A stretch of DNA of 12,499 nt from Akkermansiaceae bacterium. GTDB lineage: Bacteria > Verrucomicrobiota > Verrucomicrobiia > Verrucomicrobiales > Akkermansiaceae. The notes below the pieces were generated by a model. The model was not told the DNA's origin and made no database searches. It saw only the letters and a program-made list of their open reading frames with translations. Both the position numbers and the translations under genes were made by a program. Positions 1-7,887 of the stretch are shown here, in pieces (position 1 is the first letter of the stretch; every line of letters starts with the position of its first letter). Location: assembly GCA_029288115.1 (NCBI GenBank), contig JARFPV010000655.1, forward strand, positions 1 through 12,499, read 5' to 3'.

Positions 1-111
1 ATGGGCTATAAGAAAACCAGTCACCGCTGGCTCACCGCATGGGACATCCCCAAGGCTGCCGCGAAGCCCCAGCCGAAAAAAGAACCCGACGCCCTGCCCG
101 ACGCCGCATGA
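1..111 (+). CDS. C-terminal tail of an unidentified protein (partial)
   Basis: Frame 1 is open from the first base and ends at TGA 109-111, giving 36 residues that end in a Lys/Pro/Ala-rich tail (AAAKPQPKKEPDALPDAA). An ATG lies at base 1, but because the window starts there it may simply be an internal methionine. An intrinsic terminator 30 bases downstream supports this being the real end of a transcribed gene. A charged, low-complexity Pro/Lys tail is common at protein C-termini. I recognise no domain and assign no function. Confidence 0.5.
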   Translation: MGYKKTSHRWLTAWDIPKAAAKPQPKKEPDALPDAA

Positions 112-140
112 CCTAAGCCACAACACGATTGATGAATGAA

Positions 141-171
141 CCACCCGCGCCAACCAACCGGGTGGTTTTTT
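141..171 (+). terminator. Intrinsic (Rho-independent) terminator
   Basis: CCACCCG (141-147) pairs perfectly with CGGGTGG (159-165) across an 11-base loop, and six T residues follow at once (166-171). It ends the transcript of the gene whose tail lies at 1-111. It also argues against a start at TTG 129 or ATG 132 for the amylase, because the hairpin would then sit inside the coding sequence. Confidence 0.85.
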
Positions 172-209
172 GTGTAACGTCCTGCTCCTCCGTCATGTAT
201 GCCTCTGTA

Positions 210-2156
210 ATGAGATGTTTGATTCTATGCCTCAGCGGATTCCTCATGAGCCTGTTTTCAGGAGCCGCAGAGGAAAAGCGCACCTGGCAGGACGAGGTGA
301 TTTACTTCATGCTGACGGATCGGTTTTTCGACGGTGATCCGACGAATAACTCACCCAAGGGTGCCGCGGCAAATCTGCACGACCCCAAGCAAAACGACAT
401 CGATAGCTATCACGGTGGTGACTTCCGTGGTATCGAGATCGCGCTGGAGCATCATTATTTTAACAACCTCGGCATTACTGCCATTTGGATCACCCCTCCT
501 GTCCGCAATGTCTGGAATACCTCTTATGACATGAACGACAAGGGCAAGACAGGTTACCATGGATACTGGACACAGGATTTTATGGACATCGATCCGCACC
601 TTACCTCCGCAACCAAAATGGACGGCACCCCCTACCCCGAAGGACGCGACGGCCGTATGGCGCACTATCGCGACCTCATCAATCTCGCCCACCGCAAGGG
701 AATCCGAATCATCCAGGACATCGTCTGCAACCACACGGGCCCGGTTTTTTATTACGACACTAACGGCAACGGAAAGTTTGACCGCTTCGGAAAAAACGAG
801 TGGATCACTCCCTACAAACGCGACGGGTTCCACTCTAACACAAAGTGGGCAAAACTCCCGGAGTGGAATATCGACCGGACCCAGCCTGCGGGGCCTGTTA
901 CCGTATTCGGCAAGACCATCCCGTTGACCGGCATACTAGGCCGCATGGAGACTTACGGCCGTAAAGGTTTTAACGGCGACAGCCTCGGCAAGAGAGACGG
1001 CGAGGAAGTGATGTGCGATTTTTTTAGCCTGCGCGACATATGGACCGATCCGTCAGCAAAGCACTACGATGAACTGGTCGATGAGTTTGTCCGTATCTTT
1101 GCATTCTACATCGAGGAAATTGGCGTTGACGGGTTACGCATCGATACCATCAAACACGTCCACCATCAGTTCTGGGCTGACTTCACGTCGCGGCTTCGAA
1201 AAAAAATCGGCCACCGGGCAAAGGATGTGATCCTATTTGGAGAAGCCTACGACGGTGCACCTGAAGTGCTAGGAAAATACACCTACAGCACGAACAGCAA
1301 TGACGTCTCGATTGGTGGCATGCTGAATTTTCAGATGTGCTGGGCCATGCGCAACTACCTGCGACACGGCGGCAAGAACTTCGGCCACGCCAACGGCATT
1401 GAGCGCGCGATGAGTGACCTGCACGGTGGACCAAGGAATGGCACGCGCCCCTACTACAATGCACAACCTGGACCCGATGGACTCAACGCTCGCCAGAAAT
1501 CGATCACTTTCATTGAGAATCACGACGGCATCAACCGATTCCGGGTGGACAACATCACCTCACGCCGCAACACGCTTGCCAATGCCATGGTGCTCACCCT
1601 GGAGGGAATCCCTTGCCTCTACTACGGCACGGAAAATGGCCTGCACGACACCCGGGGAAAGATTGGACCAGACACAGAAACCGGACGACTAACCTTCATC
1701 CGCACCAACAAAGGCGAACAGGTCAAACGAATCCAGACGTCAGATGCCTTTCGAGCCACCCGCGCATTGATTCAGGCCCGCAAGCATCTACCCGCCCTTC
1801 GCCGCGGCCGCACCGCCCCACTCTGGCTGGATAGCCGGAAGTCCAAACACGACGACGGCACATTTCTCTATGCTCGCTATATTCCCGGCAATCCGGAAGA
1901 CACGGTATTAGTCGGTTTTAACCTGAGCCAGAACGACAGCACCCTCAGCCCGGCATTGATTTCTTCCCAGCAGCACCCCCTTGTTCCCGAAGGCACCGTC
2001 TTCGAGCGTATTCCCCTCGCAGGCATCGATGCGCCGGGCACACCACCCGAATTTGCCACAGTAGCCGCCAACGAACGCATCAACCTGCCACTGAAATCCG
2101 ATGGCGTATCCATATGGCGCGTAAAAAAACAAACCAAACAGTCGCAAGGGAAATGA
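210..2156 (+). CDS. Secreted GH13 alpha-amylase family protein
   Basis: A 648-residue glycoside hydrolase of family GH13, expected to cleave alpha-1,4-glucan links in starch- or glycogen-like polymers outside the cytoplasm. The N-terminus reads as a signal peptide (MRCLILCLSGFLMSLFSGAA) followed by EEKRTW. All four GH13 regions are visible: DIVCNH from residue 170; GVDGLRID with the nucleophile Asp312 (305-312); the acid/base Glu345 in LFGEAYD; and FIENHD ending at Asp439. The early segment with DRFFDGDP is typical of extracellular amylase and cyclodextrinase-like enzymes. The C-terminal ~120 residues look like the usual beta-sandwich domain. I chose ATG 210 because it opens directly into the signal peptide; the frame extends back to TTG 129, but that region holds the upstream terminator. 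No clear Shine-Dalgarno is seen. Exact specificity (alpha-amylase, neopullulanase or other) cannot be told from motifs. Confidence 0.92.
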   Translation: MRCLILCLSGFLMSLFSGAAEEKRTWQDEVIYFMLTDRFFDGDPTNNSPKGAAANLHDPKQNDIDSYHGGDFRGIEIALEHHYFNNLGITAIWITPPVRNVWNTSYDMNDKGKTGYHGYWTQDFMDIDPHLTSATKMDGTPYPEGRDGRMAHYRDLINLAHRKGIRIIQDIVCNHTGPVFYYDTNGNGKFDRFGKNEWITPYKRDGFHSNTKWAKLPEWNIDRTQPAGPVTVFGKTIPLTGILGRMETYGRKGFNGDSLGKRDGEEVMCDFFSLRDIWTDPSAKHYDELVDEFVRIFAFYIEEIGVDGLRIDTIKHVHHQFWADFTSRLRKKIGHRAKDVILFGEAYDGAPEVLGKYTYSTNSNDVSIGGMLNFQMCWAMRNYLRHGGKNFGHANGIERAMSDLHGGPRNGTRPYYNAQPGPDGLNARQKSITFIENHDGINRFRVDNITSRRNTLANAMVLTLEGIPCLYYGTENGLHDTRGKIGPDTETGRLTFIRTNKGEQVKRIQTSDAFRATRALIQARKHLPALRRGRTAPLWLDSRKSKHDDGTFLYARYIPGNPEDTVLVGFNLSQNDSTLSPALISSQQHPLVPEGTVFERIPLAGIDAPGTPPEFATVAANERINLPLKSDGVSIWRVKKQTKQSQGK

Positions 2157-2178
2157 TTTTTATAAGCTGAATTCCTAT

Positions 2179-2207
2179 TTGCTTCCCATCCGAATCAATC
2201 TTAACCT
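2179..2207 (+). promoter_or_regulatory. Weak candidate promoter for the prepilin-selenoprotein pair
   Basis: TTGCTT (2179-2184) and TAACCT (2202-2207) are separated by 17 bases and end 24 bases before the ATG at 2232. The -35 match is fair and the -10 match is poor. No terminator is visible after the amylase, so read-through from it is an alternative. Confidence 0.25.
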
Positions 2208-2231
2208 TAAGTTAGTCTCCACTCCCCGGCC

Positions 2232-2906
2232 ATGCTCCATCCAAATCATCTCCGCACTCAAAATAGCCGTTCAGGATTTACCCTGGTGGAACTCCTTGTC
2301 GTCATCGCCATCATTGCCGTGCTGGCGGCACTCACGTTCTCCGTCGTCAAACGCGCACTCCTCAAGGGAAAACAAGCGACATGCGTGAACCTGATGCGCA
2401 ACGTCGAGATCGGTATGGAAGCGTATTTCATGGAGCAAAACCGCCCACCGCTGCCACCACACAAGGATGATTATGACTCTATCCTGGGCGACCCCGGCGG
2501 ATTATATTCTACCGCGCCTCTCATTTCTGTACTCCTCGGCGACGACGACCTTACATGGGAGGAAAACACCGGGGACACCTTTGATATGAGCAAACTCAAT
2601 CCAAAACGGATTCAGTACCTTGAGCTCACCCTAGCAAGTCCGGGCGAAGCTGGATTGAGAAACGATGGTAGGCTCTATGATGCGTGGGATCGCGAGATGA
2701 TGATCGCCATCAATTCACGTCTTCAGTATAACGAATTCAGCAACGGCTTCCGGGACGAAAGACTGCACACATGGGGCCTCGCCGAATGGGCCGAGATCAA
2801 ACCAGGCACTCAGAATTACGTCATGTGGTCCTATGGCGCCGATGGCGTCAAAGGTAAAGGTAGCGATCACAGGTTCGCTGGATCCGATGACGTTAAATCA
2901 TTCTAG
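2232..2906 (+). CDS. Prepilin-type (type II secretion / type IV pilin-like) protein
   Basis: A 224-residue protein with a class III prepilin leader: 15 residues ending in Gly, then FTLVE with Glu20 at the +5 position, then a hydrophobic helix (LLVVIAIIAVLAALTFSVV). A prepilin peptidase would cut after Gly15 and N-methylate Phe16, and the helix would anchor it in the inner membrane or a pseudopilus. The later region has AWDREMMIAI and a terminal GADGVKGKGSDHRF-type stretch, resembling the calcium-binding end of GspG-like major pseudopilins. No gsp/pil machinery lies nearby, and many Verrucomicrobiota carry scattered single genes of this class. It ends three bases before the selenoprotein start, so the two are almost certainly co-transcribed. 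The precise role (structural pseudopilin or surface-exposed orphan) is unknown. Confidence 0.85.
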   Translation: MLHPNHLRTQNSRSGFTLVELLVVIAIIAVLAALTFSVVKRALLKGKQATCVNLMRNVEIGMEAYFMEQNRPPLPPHKDDYDSILGDPGGLYSTAPLISVLLGDDDLTWEENTGDTFDMSKLNPKRIQYLELTLASPGEAGLRNDGRLYDAWDREMMIAINSRLQYNEFSNGFRDERLHTWGLAEWAEIKPGTQNYVMWSYGADGVKGKGSDHRFAGSDDVKSF

Positions 2907-2909
2907 AAA

Positions 2910-4082
2910 ATGAAATACCTCTTCATCCTCACCTTGCTTACCTCAGTTCTGCACGCGCAGTGGTCAGATGCTCAGAAACAACTCATCTCAACGATCAAGC
3001 CGACCGAGAGTGAGACAGGCTGGATGCGCATCAACTGGCGCACGAATTTATGGCAGGCACGCATGGAAGCTGCCAAGTCCAACAAGCCGATCTACCTCTG
3101 GGAAATGGACGGCCATCCGCTCGGCTGCACCTGAAACAACGGCGTGACCGACAGGTTGTTGGTCTTTTCAAATGCCGAGGTGCAGAAGCTGCTCAAGGAA
3201 AAATTCATTCCGGTAGCATGCAACGATTGGTACCAGCGCCGCCGAAAAGACGCCGAGGGTGAGTTCTTCCGCTCTGTCGCCAACCAGGGACCACGCAAAG
3301 GTAAGGGTGGCTCAACAAGACAAGGGCACTACGTGCTCAGCGCCGGAGGAACATTGCTGGGATTCAACAACAATCGTGGCCCTGAACGTCGGCTGCAAAT
3401 GATGCGCTCAGCATTGGAAAAATGGAACCGCCTGCCTGCCACCGACAAGCAAGCCAAGGTGCCTGCGCACGGCAAATTGGATGCCAAATACCACCGTGCA
3501 CTACCCGAGGGAGCAGCGGTCATCAAGTCCTTCACACGTGCACTCAACAAGCGCGGCAACCATTTCACTCACCTCACAGGAGAGATTCCGGGTAAGCTGG
3601 CAGCCGTCGATCACCTCTGGATCAAGCCGGAGGAACTGGCACAGATCTCTCAGCTATTCCACTCCGGAAGTGGTGCCCTACCCGTCCCATTGGCGCACCG
3701 TATCGCCCGCTATCACCTCATGGACAGCACCCGTGGCGAGCCACCATTCTGGAAAAAAGAGGAAATCAAAGACCTCTCCATCAGCATGGTCAAAAATGGT
3801 AAACTGACAGGTAAGTTTTCAATGGCGACCGACGACGGCAAGCGTGGCTACTCAGGCACACTCACTGGTCAGTTAACCTTCGGAAAAGACGCCCAACTCA
3901 TCGACTTCGAACTACTCGCCACGGGCAATCATTGGGGCGAAGGCCGATACACGCGCGGTGCCCGCCCCGGCAAGACCCCCCTCGCGATCTATTTCAAGCA
4001 TGTCGCCCGGCCCAAGGCAGCCGATCTCATACCACCCCAAGGAATTCACTGGGAAAGAGGATACTGGCAGGCAGAAAGGTAG
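2910..4082 (+). CDS. Predicted selenoprotein: exported thioredoxin-like protein with in-frame TGA (Sec75)
   Basis: Read as one gene, this is 390 residues with TGA codon 75 (3132-3134) decoded as selenocysteine. Residues 1-16 form a signal peptide (MKYLFILTLLTSVLHA), so the protein is probably periplasmic. Residues 59-75 (KPIYLWEMDGHPLGCT then Sec) place Cys73-Thr-Sec75 after a predicted beta strand, where thioredoxin-fold proteins carry their redox motif. The text then continues as NNGVTDRLLVFSNAEVQKLL and KFIPVACN, again thioredoxin-like. A second domain (about 280-385) contains GKFSMATDDGKRGYSG and a repeated beta-rich pattern that I do not recognise. The frame is identical on both sides of the TGA, no other stop occurs for 312 codons, and no credible start follows (first option GTG 3144). 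A SECIS-like hairpin follows the TGA. The stop TAG (4080-4082) lies inside a repeat. The alternative is a nonsense-mutated pseudogene. The redox role is inferred. Confidence 0.8.
3146..3164 (+). promoter_or_regulatory. Candidate bacterial SECIS element
   Basis: GACCGAC (3146-3152) pairs with GTTGGTC (3158-3164) over 7 bp, including one central G-U pair, and closes a five-base loop AGGTT (3153-3157). Eighteen bases separate the TGA from the loop. This fits the known bacterial design, in which SelB binds a short stem-loop just downstream of UGA with a GU-containing loop. The E. coli fdhF element has loop AGGUCU after about 17 bases. The hairpin lies within codons, as bacterial SECIS elements do. 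Confidence 0.72.
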
Positions 4083-4106
4083 GGATGCCTCGCCGAGGCG
4101 TCCGCC
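4078..4106 (+). repeat. REP-like hairpin repeat, copy A
   Basis: GGTAGGG, then GGATGCCTC (4083-4091) pairing with GAGGCGTCC (4095-4103, one T-G pair) over a GCC loop, then CCGCC. It sits between convergent genes, and its TAG is the stop codon of the selenoprotein gene. Without a T-run it is not a classical terminator but could insulate or stabilise the converging transcripts. Confidence 0.75.
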
Positions 4107-4115
4107 AATCAGGCC

Positions 4116-5030
4116 TTACGGCACCTGCGTTTCTTTCATCGCAGCTTTAAGGATCGGCTCTGGTGACGATCCATCATCCGGCAGCAATCGGTGACGCATG
4201 ACATGCGGAAACACAGCCTGCACATGATCGGGATGCACTGCCTCCTGCCCGTCCAGAAATGCTGCCGCCTGTGCCGCACGCATCAGCGCGAGTGAGGCAC
4301 GCACCGAAATCGTATGACTCCCACCGGCCGCACGGCGCACTGTTTCGCACAGGCTGATGAGGTAATGGTTCAGGTTACTGGAAATCGGCAGCTTGGCCGC
4401 ACGTTGCTGCAGCTCCATTATCTCCTGGGTATCTAACAATGGATCGCGTGACGTGCCATTGATCTCACCCGCAGCGTGTGCGTCGAGAATCGATTGCTGG
4501 GTCTCCGCATCGGGCAGAGACATCGGGATGGACAGGAGAAATCGGTCGAGCTGTGGCTCGGGCAACGGAAATGTTCCCGTGGACGAGGTAATATTCTGCG
4601 TCGCCACCACGAGGAACGGCTTTTCAAGTTCATGGGTTGAGCCATCGATCGTGACTTGCCCTTCATTCATCGATTCCAACAAAGCGGACTGCACGCGGGG
4701 CGATGTCCGGTTGATTTCATCCGCAAGTAACAAGTTGGCAAACACCGGGCCTCGCACAAATTCAAACTCCCCGTTGTGTTGTTTATAGAGATGGTATCCC
4801 AAAATATCCGAGGGCAACAAATCGGGGGTAAACTGAATGCGTTTGAACGTGCCACCGATACCATTGGCGAGCGTTTGGGCCAGTGATGTTTTACCCACAC
4901 CCGGTGCACCTTCAATCAGGGCATGCCCTCGTGCGAGCAAGGCAGTGAGTAACAAGTCGCTCGCTTGCTCAGATCCGAGCACGGCGGATGAAAGTCGTTC
5001 CTTGAGTTGATGGAGCTGGTCAATCGGCAT
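4116..5030 (-). CDS. MoxR-family AAA+ ATPase
   Basis: A 304-residue MoxR-type AAA+ ATPase, a chaperone-like class that usually remodels or activates partner proteins. From Met1 at 5030: Walker A GAPGVGKTS at 41-49; Walker B LLLADE at 100-105 followed by INRTSPRVQSALLESMNEG, a MoxR signature; sensor 1 VVATQN at 141-146; PEPQLDRF with candidate arginine finger Arg163; and a C-terminal lid with SVRASLALMRAAQA. I prefer ATG 5030, since the family normally starts close to this point and GAGAG lies just upstream. A GTG start at 5075 would add 15 residues. It follows the repeat protein on the same strand and is probably its operon partner. The usual neighbours (DUF58, VWA-domain or transglutaminase genes) are absent downstream, where a convergent gene intervenes. 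Its client is unknown. Confidence 0.9.
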   Translation of the reverse strand: MPIDQLHQLKERLSSAVLGSEQASDLLLTALLARGHALIEGAPGVGKTSLAQTLANGIGGTFKRIQFTPDLLPSDILGYHLYKQHNGEFEFVRGPVFANLLLADEINRTSPRVQSALLESMNEGQVTIDGSTHELEKPFLVVATQNITSSTGTFPLPEPQLDRFLLSIPMSLPDAETQQSILDAHAAGEINGTSRDPLLDTQEIMELQQRAAKLPISSNLNHYLISLCETVRRAAGGSHTISVRASLALMRAAQAAAFLDGQEAVHPDHVQAVFPHVMRHRLLPDDGSSPEPILKAAMKETQVP

Positions 5031-5088
5031 AAATCTCTCAACGATTCTCGCAGGAAATTCGTTAGGCGCAATCACAGACTGACCGAGA

Positions 5089-6288
5089 TCACCTCCGCTT
5101 GTGAGATGAGTTGATCCGCTTTTGCAGCTCGGGTGTTAGATTACTATTCGCAAGCCACCGGGTTGCGGCCTCACGGTCACGCTGCAGGTAAATGCGCCCG
5201 TATCGCACCAATGACTCGTCTCTAGACTTCGGATTGCTGATGGTATTCGCCAGATTGATCGCCGCAATCGGATCCCGGTAAACAACGCGCCCTGAGTAAC
5301 CTCTGACCGCTGAGTCTCGCATCGGTGAATCTGCCATCTGGTTGATTCGGCTCGCGGCGGCCTCGGAGTCACGATTGGCCCAGCTTGAAAACACGGCACT
5401 CATTCCCTTGGTTTGCCCCTGACTCTCGGGCAAGGAAGTCAGCCAAGCAACCGCCTTCGCGGGATCCTCTACGGCAAAGTCACGAGCCACCCTACTCACC
5501 GCGGTATCTCTCAATTTCCCCTCAGGCAGATTCTCTGACCACCTCGCAGCATCCGAGGCACTCCCAGCACGCAGCAGAGACGCAGCCACAAGGTTGATCA
5601 TTTTATCGGCGTCCTCGTCGCCATTCGCAGAACGATTGAACACAAATTCTGTAGCCAGCATGGGGTCATTGTTAGATAGACCATACACCACCCCCCATTT
5701 GAGGTCATTGCGTTTTCTGCTCTCATCAGATTGGCTCTGATACCAAGCCAAGGCAGCACGTGGATCCGCACCAGCCCAGCCACCGAGACACGCTGCCATG
5801 TCCAGTTTTTTGCTATCCTTTCCAAACATCACCGCCTCTTCTCCTGCAAGCCCGCCCCAGGCGTAATGAAACTCCCTCCACTCGCTCGAGTTCGATGACA
5901 TGTGGGTGATCTGCTCACGCATCAGCATCGCATTCTCTGCCGTCAGGCCCTCAAGTAATTTTGAAAATGCAATACGTCTCTCGATCGGATCATTGCTTGT
6001 CTGGATCAGACGCCCCAGAGACTTGATTCCATTTTCGGTCAGATTGACTTTTCCCGAGTTTCTGGAAGCGGTATCGCTGGCAAACCGGTTGCTGCGTGTC
6101 GCAGAACGAACATTCCTGGCGCCGGAAGATGCATTCGCCTGGGACCGCTCCGAGTAGCGACCGCCCGGCCTGTCCCCCGCTTCCGAAGAATCAGGCGACG
6201 GTTCCGCTGAAAATTTCTTTGAACCAACAACAAAGGCTATTACCGCAATGATTGCCCACGTCGAATGAATGATGAGTGAAGTTTTCAT
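5089..6288 (-). CDS. Membrane-anchored helical-repeat protein of unknown function
   Basis: A 399-residue protein that I cannot name. An N-terminal hydrophobic segment (about residues 6-22, IIHSTWAIIAVIAFVVG) acts as signal anchor or uncleaved signal. A Ser/Arg/Gly-rich, probably disordered linker follows (about 25-80). Residues ~170-395 form degenerate helical repeats of about 30-40 residues built on DPRAALAWY, DAARWSENLPEGKLRDTAV, DPAKAVAWLTSLPESQG, DSEAAASRINQM and DREAATRWL, suggesting a TPR/HEAT-like solenoid for protein contacts in the periplasm. Similar solenoids are, from memory, abundant in Verrucomicrobiota. ATG 6288 is chosen because GGGGATT precedes it at suitable spacing and it opens into MKTSL; in-frame starts at 6300 and 6318 exist. 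It lies upstream of the MoxR gene on the same strand, so it may be the client or adaptor of that ATPase (inference only). Confidence 0.75.
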   Translation of the reverse strand: MKTSLIIHSTWAIIAVIAFVVGSKKFSAEPSPDSSEAGDRPGGRYSERSQANASSGARNVRSATRSNRFASDTASRNSGKVNLTENGIKSLGRLIQTSNDPIERRIAFSKLLEGLTAENAMLMREQITHMSSNSSEWREFHYAWGGLAGEEAVMFGKDSKKLDMAACLGGWAGADPRAALAWYQSQSDESRKRNDLKWGVVYGLSNNDPMLATEFVFNRSANGDEDADKMINLVAASLLRAGSASDAARWSENLPEGKLRDTAVSRVARDFAVEDPAKAVAWLTSLPESQGQTKGMSAVFSSWANRDSEAAASRINQMADSPMRDSAVRGYSGRVVYRDPIAAINLANTISNPKSRDESLVRYGRIYLQRDREAATRWLANSNLTPELQKRINSSHKRR

Positions 6289-6359
6289 ACTAATCCCCAT
6301 GGATACGTGCAACCACAAGCGTTTCTTGCCGAATCGCTACCTAACTACCGTAAAACACT

Positions 6360-6380
6360 GGTGCAATGAGTCGATGCACC
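6360..6380. promoter_or_regulatory. Inverted repeat in the divergent intergenic region
   Basis: GGTGCA (6360-6365) and TGCACC (6375-6380) form a perfect 6-bp inverted repeat with a 9-base spacer. The left arm overlaps TTGCAC on the - strand, a plausible -35 for the leftward gene, though no convincing -10 follows. It could be an operator or a small hairpin in the leader. Confidence 0.3.
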
Positions 6381-6439
6381 CTCAATGCGGACTGGATAGA
6401 GCCGTATGACACATGGTTCATTTTTTTTTGAACTAACCT

Positions 6440-6468
6440 TTGCCTTACTGCTTCATTTTTGCTATTAT
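6440..6468 (+). promoter_or_regulatory. Sigma70-like promoter for the glmM cluster
   Basis: TTGCCT (6440-6445), exactly 17 bases, then TATTAT (6463-6468), leaving a leader of roughly 20 bases before ATG 6494. A run of nine T residues (6421-6429) lies upstream and could work as an UP-like AT-rich element. This is the best-looking promoter in the window. Confidence 0.6.
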
Positions 6469-6493
6469 GAAGGCTCATTTGCTTTTTTAACCC

Positions 6494-7840
6494 ATGAATC
6501 AGCCATTATTTGGAACCGACGGCATCCGTGGCGTTGCCAACGAATTTCCCATCACACCCGAAGTCGCCCTGCGCATCGGCCGTGCCGTCGCGCGCGTCCT
6601 CCAGTCCGACGGTCATCGGCGCCACAAGGTCGTGATTGGCAAGGACACCCGCCTCTCGGGTTACATGCTGGAAACCGCGATCACCAGCGGACTGGTGTCC
6701 GAGGGTTCACGTGTGCTGCTCACCGGTCCTGCGCCGACGCCTGCAGTCGCCCACCTCACCCGCTCGATGAACTGTGACGCCGGCATCATGCTCACAGCGT
6801 CGCACAACCCTTATCAGGATAACGGCATCAAGATTTTTGGTCGTGATGGTTTCAAGCTCAGTGATGAGTTGGAAAATGAAATTGAGAACATGATCCACGC
6901 CGATGAGCTCCCTCAGCCGGAAGGAGACCTGGGCAAGGCGATCCGCATCGACGACGCCATGGGGCGCTACATTGAGTTTACTAAAAATGCCGTGGGTGCC
7001 GGCTCTTTGAGAGGACTAAAGGTGGTGGTCGATTGCGCCAATGGTGCTGGCTATCACGTGGGCCCACTGATCTTTGAGGAACTGGGTGCCGAGGTGATCA
7101 AGATGTCCACCCACCCCGACGGGCGCAATATCAACGAGGGCTGTGGTGCCCTGCACCCTGAAAATGCCGCCGCCAAGGTCAAGGAAACCGGAGCCGATGT
7201 CGGTATTTGTTTTGATGGCGATGCCGACCGCGTTATCTTCTGCGATGAAAACGGACAGGTCATTGAAGGCGATCGCGTGCTCTGCCTGTGCGCCAAAGCA
7301 CTGAAGGAAAAAGGAATGCTCAAAGGCGACACCTTGGTTGCCACCGTGATGAGCAACCTCGGTATGCGCGATGCCTTGGAAGCCGATGGCATTGCTCTGG
7401 AAACCACTGACGTAGGTGACCGGGCGGTGCTCGAGCGCATGCGTGAGAAAGGATTCAATCTCGGTGGTGAAAACTCAGGCCACATCATCTACTCGGACTA
7501 CGCAACGACCGGCGATGGCATCATGAGCGCGCTGATGGTGCTTTCAATGATGCGGGAAAAACAGACCACGCTGTCGCAGCTCGCTGATTGCATGGTGTCC
7601 TACCCTCAGGTTCTGTTAGGACTGAATGTTTCCGAGAAACCACCGATCGAGACCATCCCGGAGATTCACGCGGCGATCCAGGCAGCCGAACAAGCATTCG
7701 CCGATAAAGGCCGCGTGTTTGTGCGCTACTCAGGCACCGAACGAAAAATCCGTGTGCTCACAGAGTGCGCGGACGCTGAGCTTGCTCAATCGCAGGCCGA
7801 TGCCGTTGCCGACGCGATCAAACAAACCATCGGCGTCTAA
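6494..7840 (+). CDS. glmM: Phosphoglucosamine mutase GlmM
   Basis: A 448-residue enzyme that interconverts glucosamine-6-phosphate and glucosamine-1-phosphate in the cytoplasm, on the route to UDP-GlcNAc for peptidoglycan and lipopolysaccharide. The N-terminus FGTDGIRGVAN is diagnostic. The phosphoserine loop TASHNP places the catalytic serine at residue 103. The metal-binding loop DGDADR spans 241-246. GGENSGHII forms the sugar-binding loop, and RYSGTE at 411-416 is the C-terminal phosphate-binding loop. Length and spacing match bacterial GlmM, and the FGTDGIRG start and residue spacing favour GlmM over phosphomannomutase ManB/AlgC. It is the first gene of a three-gene + strand cluster, with a good promoter just upstream, followed by a GlmU-C-terminal-like gene and glmS. 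Confidence 0.96.
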   Translation: MNQPLFGTDGIRGVANEFPITPEVALRIGRAVARVLQSDGHRRHKVVIGKDTRLSGYMLETAITSGLVSEGSRVLLTGPAPTPAVAHLTRSMNCDAGIMLTASHNPYQDNGIKIFGRDGFKLSDELENEIENMIHADELPQPEGDLGKAIRIDDAMGRYIEFTKNAVGAGSLRGLKVVVDCANGAGYHVGPLIFEELGAEVIKMSTHPDGRNINEGCGALHPENAAAKVKETGADVGICFDGDADRVIFCDENGQVIEGDRVLCLCAKALKEKGMLKGDTLVATVMSNLGMRDALEADGIALETTDVGDRAVLERMREKGFNLGGENSGHIIYSDYATTGDGIMSALMVLSMMREKQTTLSQLADCMVSYPQVLLGLNVSEKPPIETIPEIHAAIQAAEQAFADKGRVFVRYSGTERKIRVLTECADAELAQSQADAVADAIKQTIGV

Positions 7841-7844
7841 ACGT

Positions 7845-7873
7845 GGCGGCGACCTCCGGTCGCCAAGCCCTAC
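7845..7873. repeat. REP-like hairpin repeat, copy D (variant)
   Basis: GGCGACC (7848-7854) pairs perfectly with GGTCGCC (7858-7864) over a TCC loop, preceded by GGC and followed by AAGCCCTAC. In reverse orientation this keeps the family's flanks (GTAGGGC ahead, CGCC behind) but with a different loop, so it is a divergent member. It lies between the glmM stop and the next start, and might modulate mRNA stability inside the operon. Confidence 0.5.
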
Positions 7874-7887
7874 AACCCTCTACACCA

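Noticed and set aside
129..209. Amylase start at TTG 129 or ATG 132/195.
   Set aside because: The added residues contain the upstream gene's terminator and would bury the signal peptide; ATG 210 opens directly into it.
351..833. A 160-residue - strand frame opposite the amylase.
   Set aside because: It lies wholly within a conserved GH13 coding region and has no recognisable features.
2910..4082. Two separate genes (74 residues ending at the TGA, and a second starting at GTG 3144).
   Set aside because: The frame is the same, the first piece ends in the middle of a thioredoxin-like motif, and the second has no ribosome site and begins inside the SECIS-like region. One recoded gene explains the data better.
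6395..6429. An intrinsic terminator: GAGCC with GGTTC followed by nine or more T.
   Set aside because: The stem is only 5 bp with a wobble and a 15-base loop, and no + strand gene ends upstream of it.
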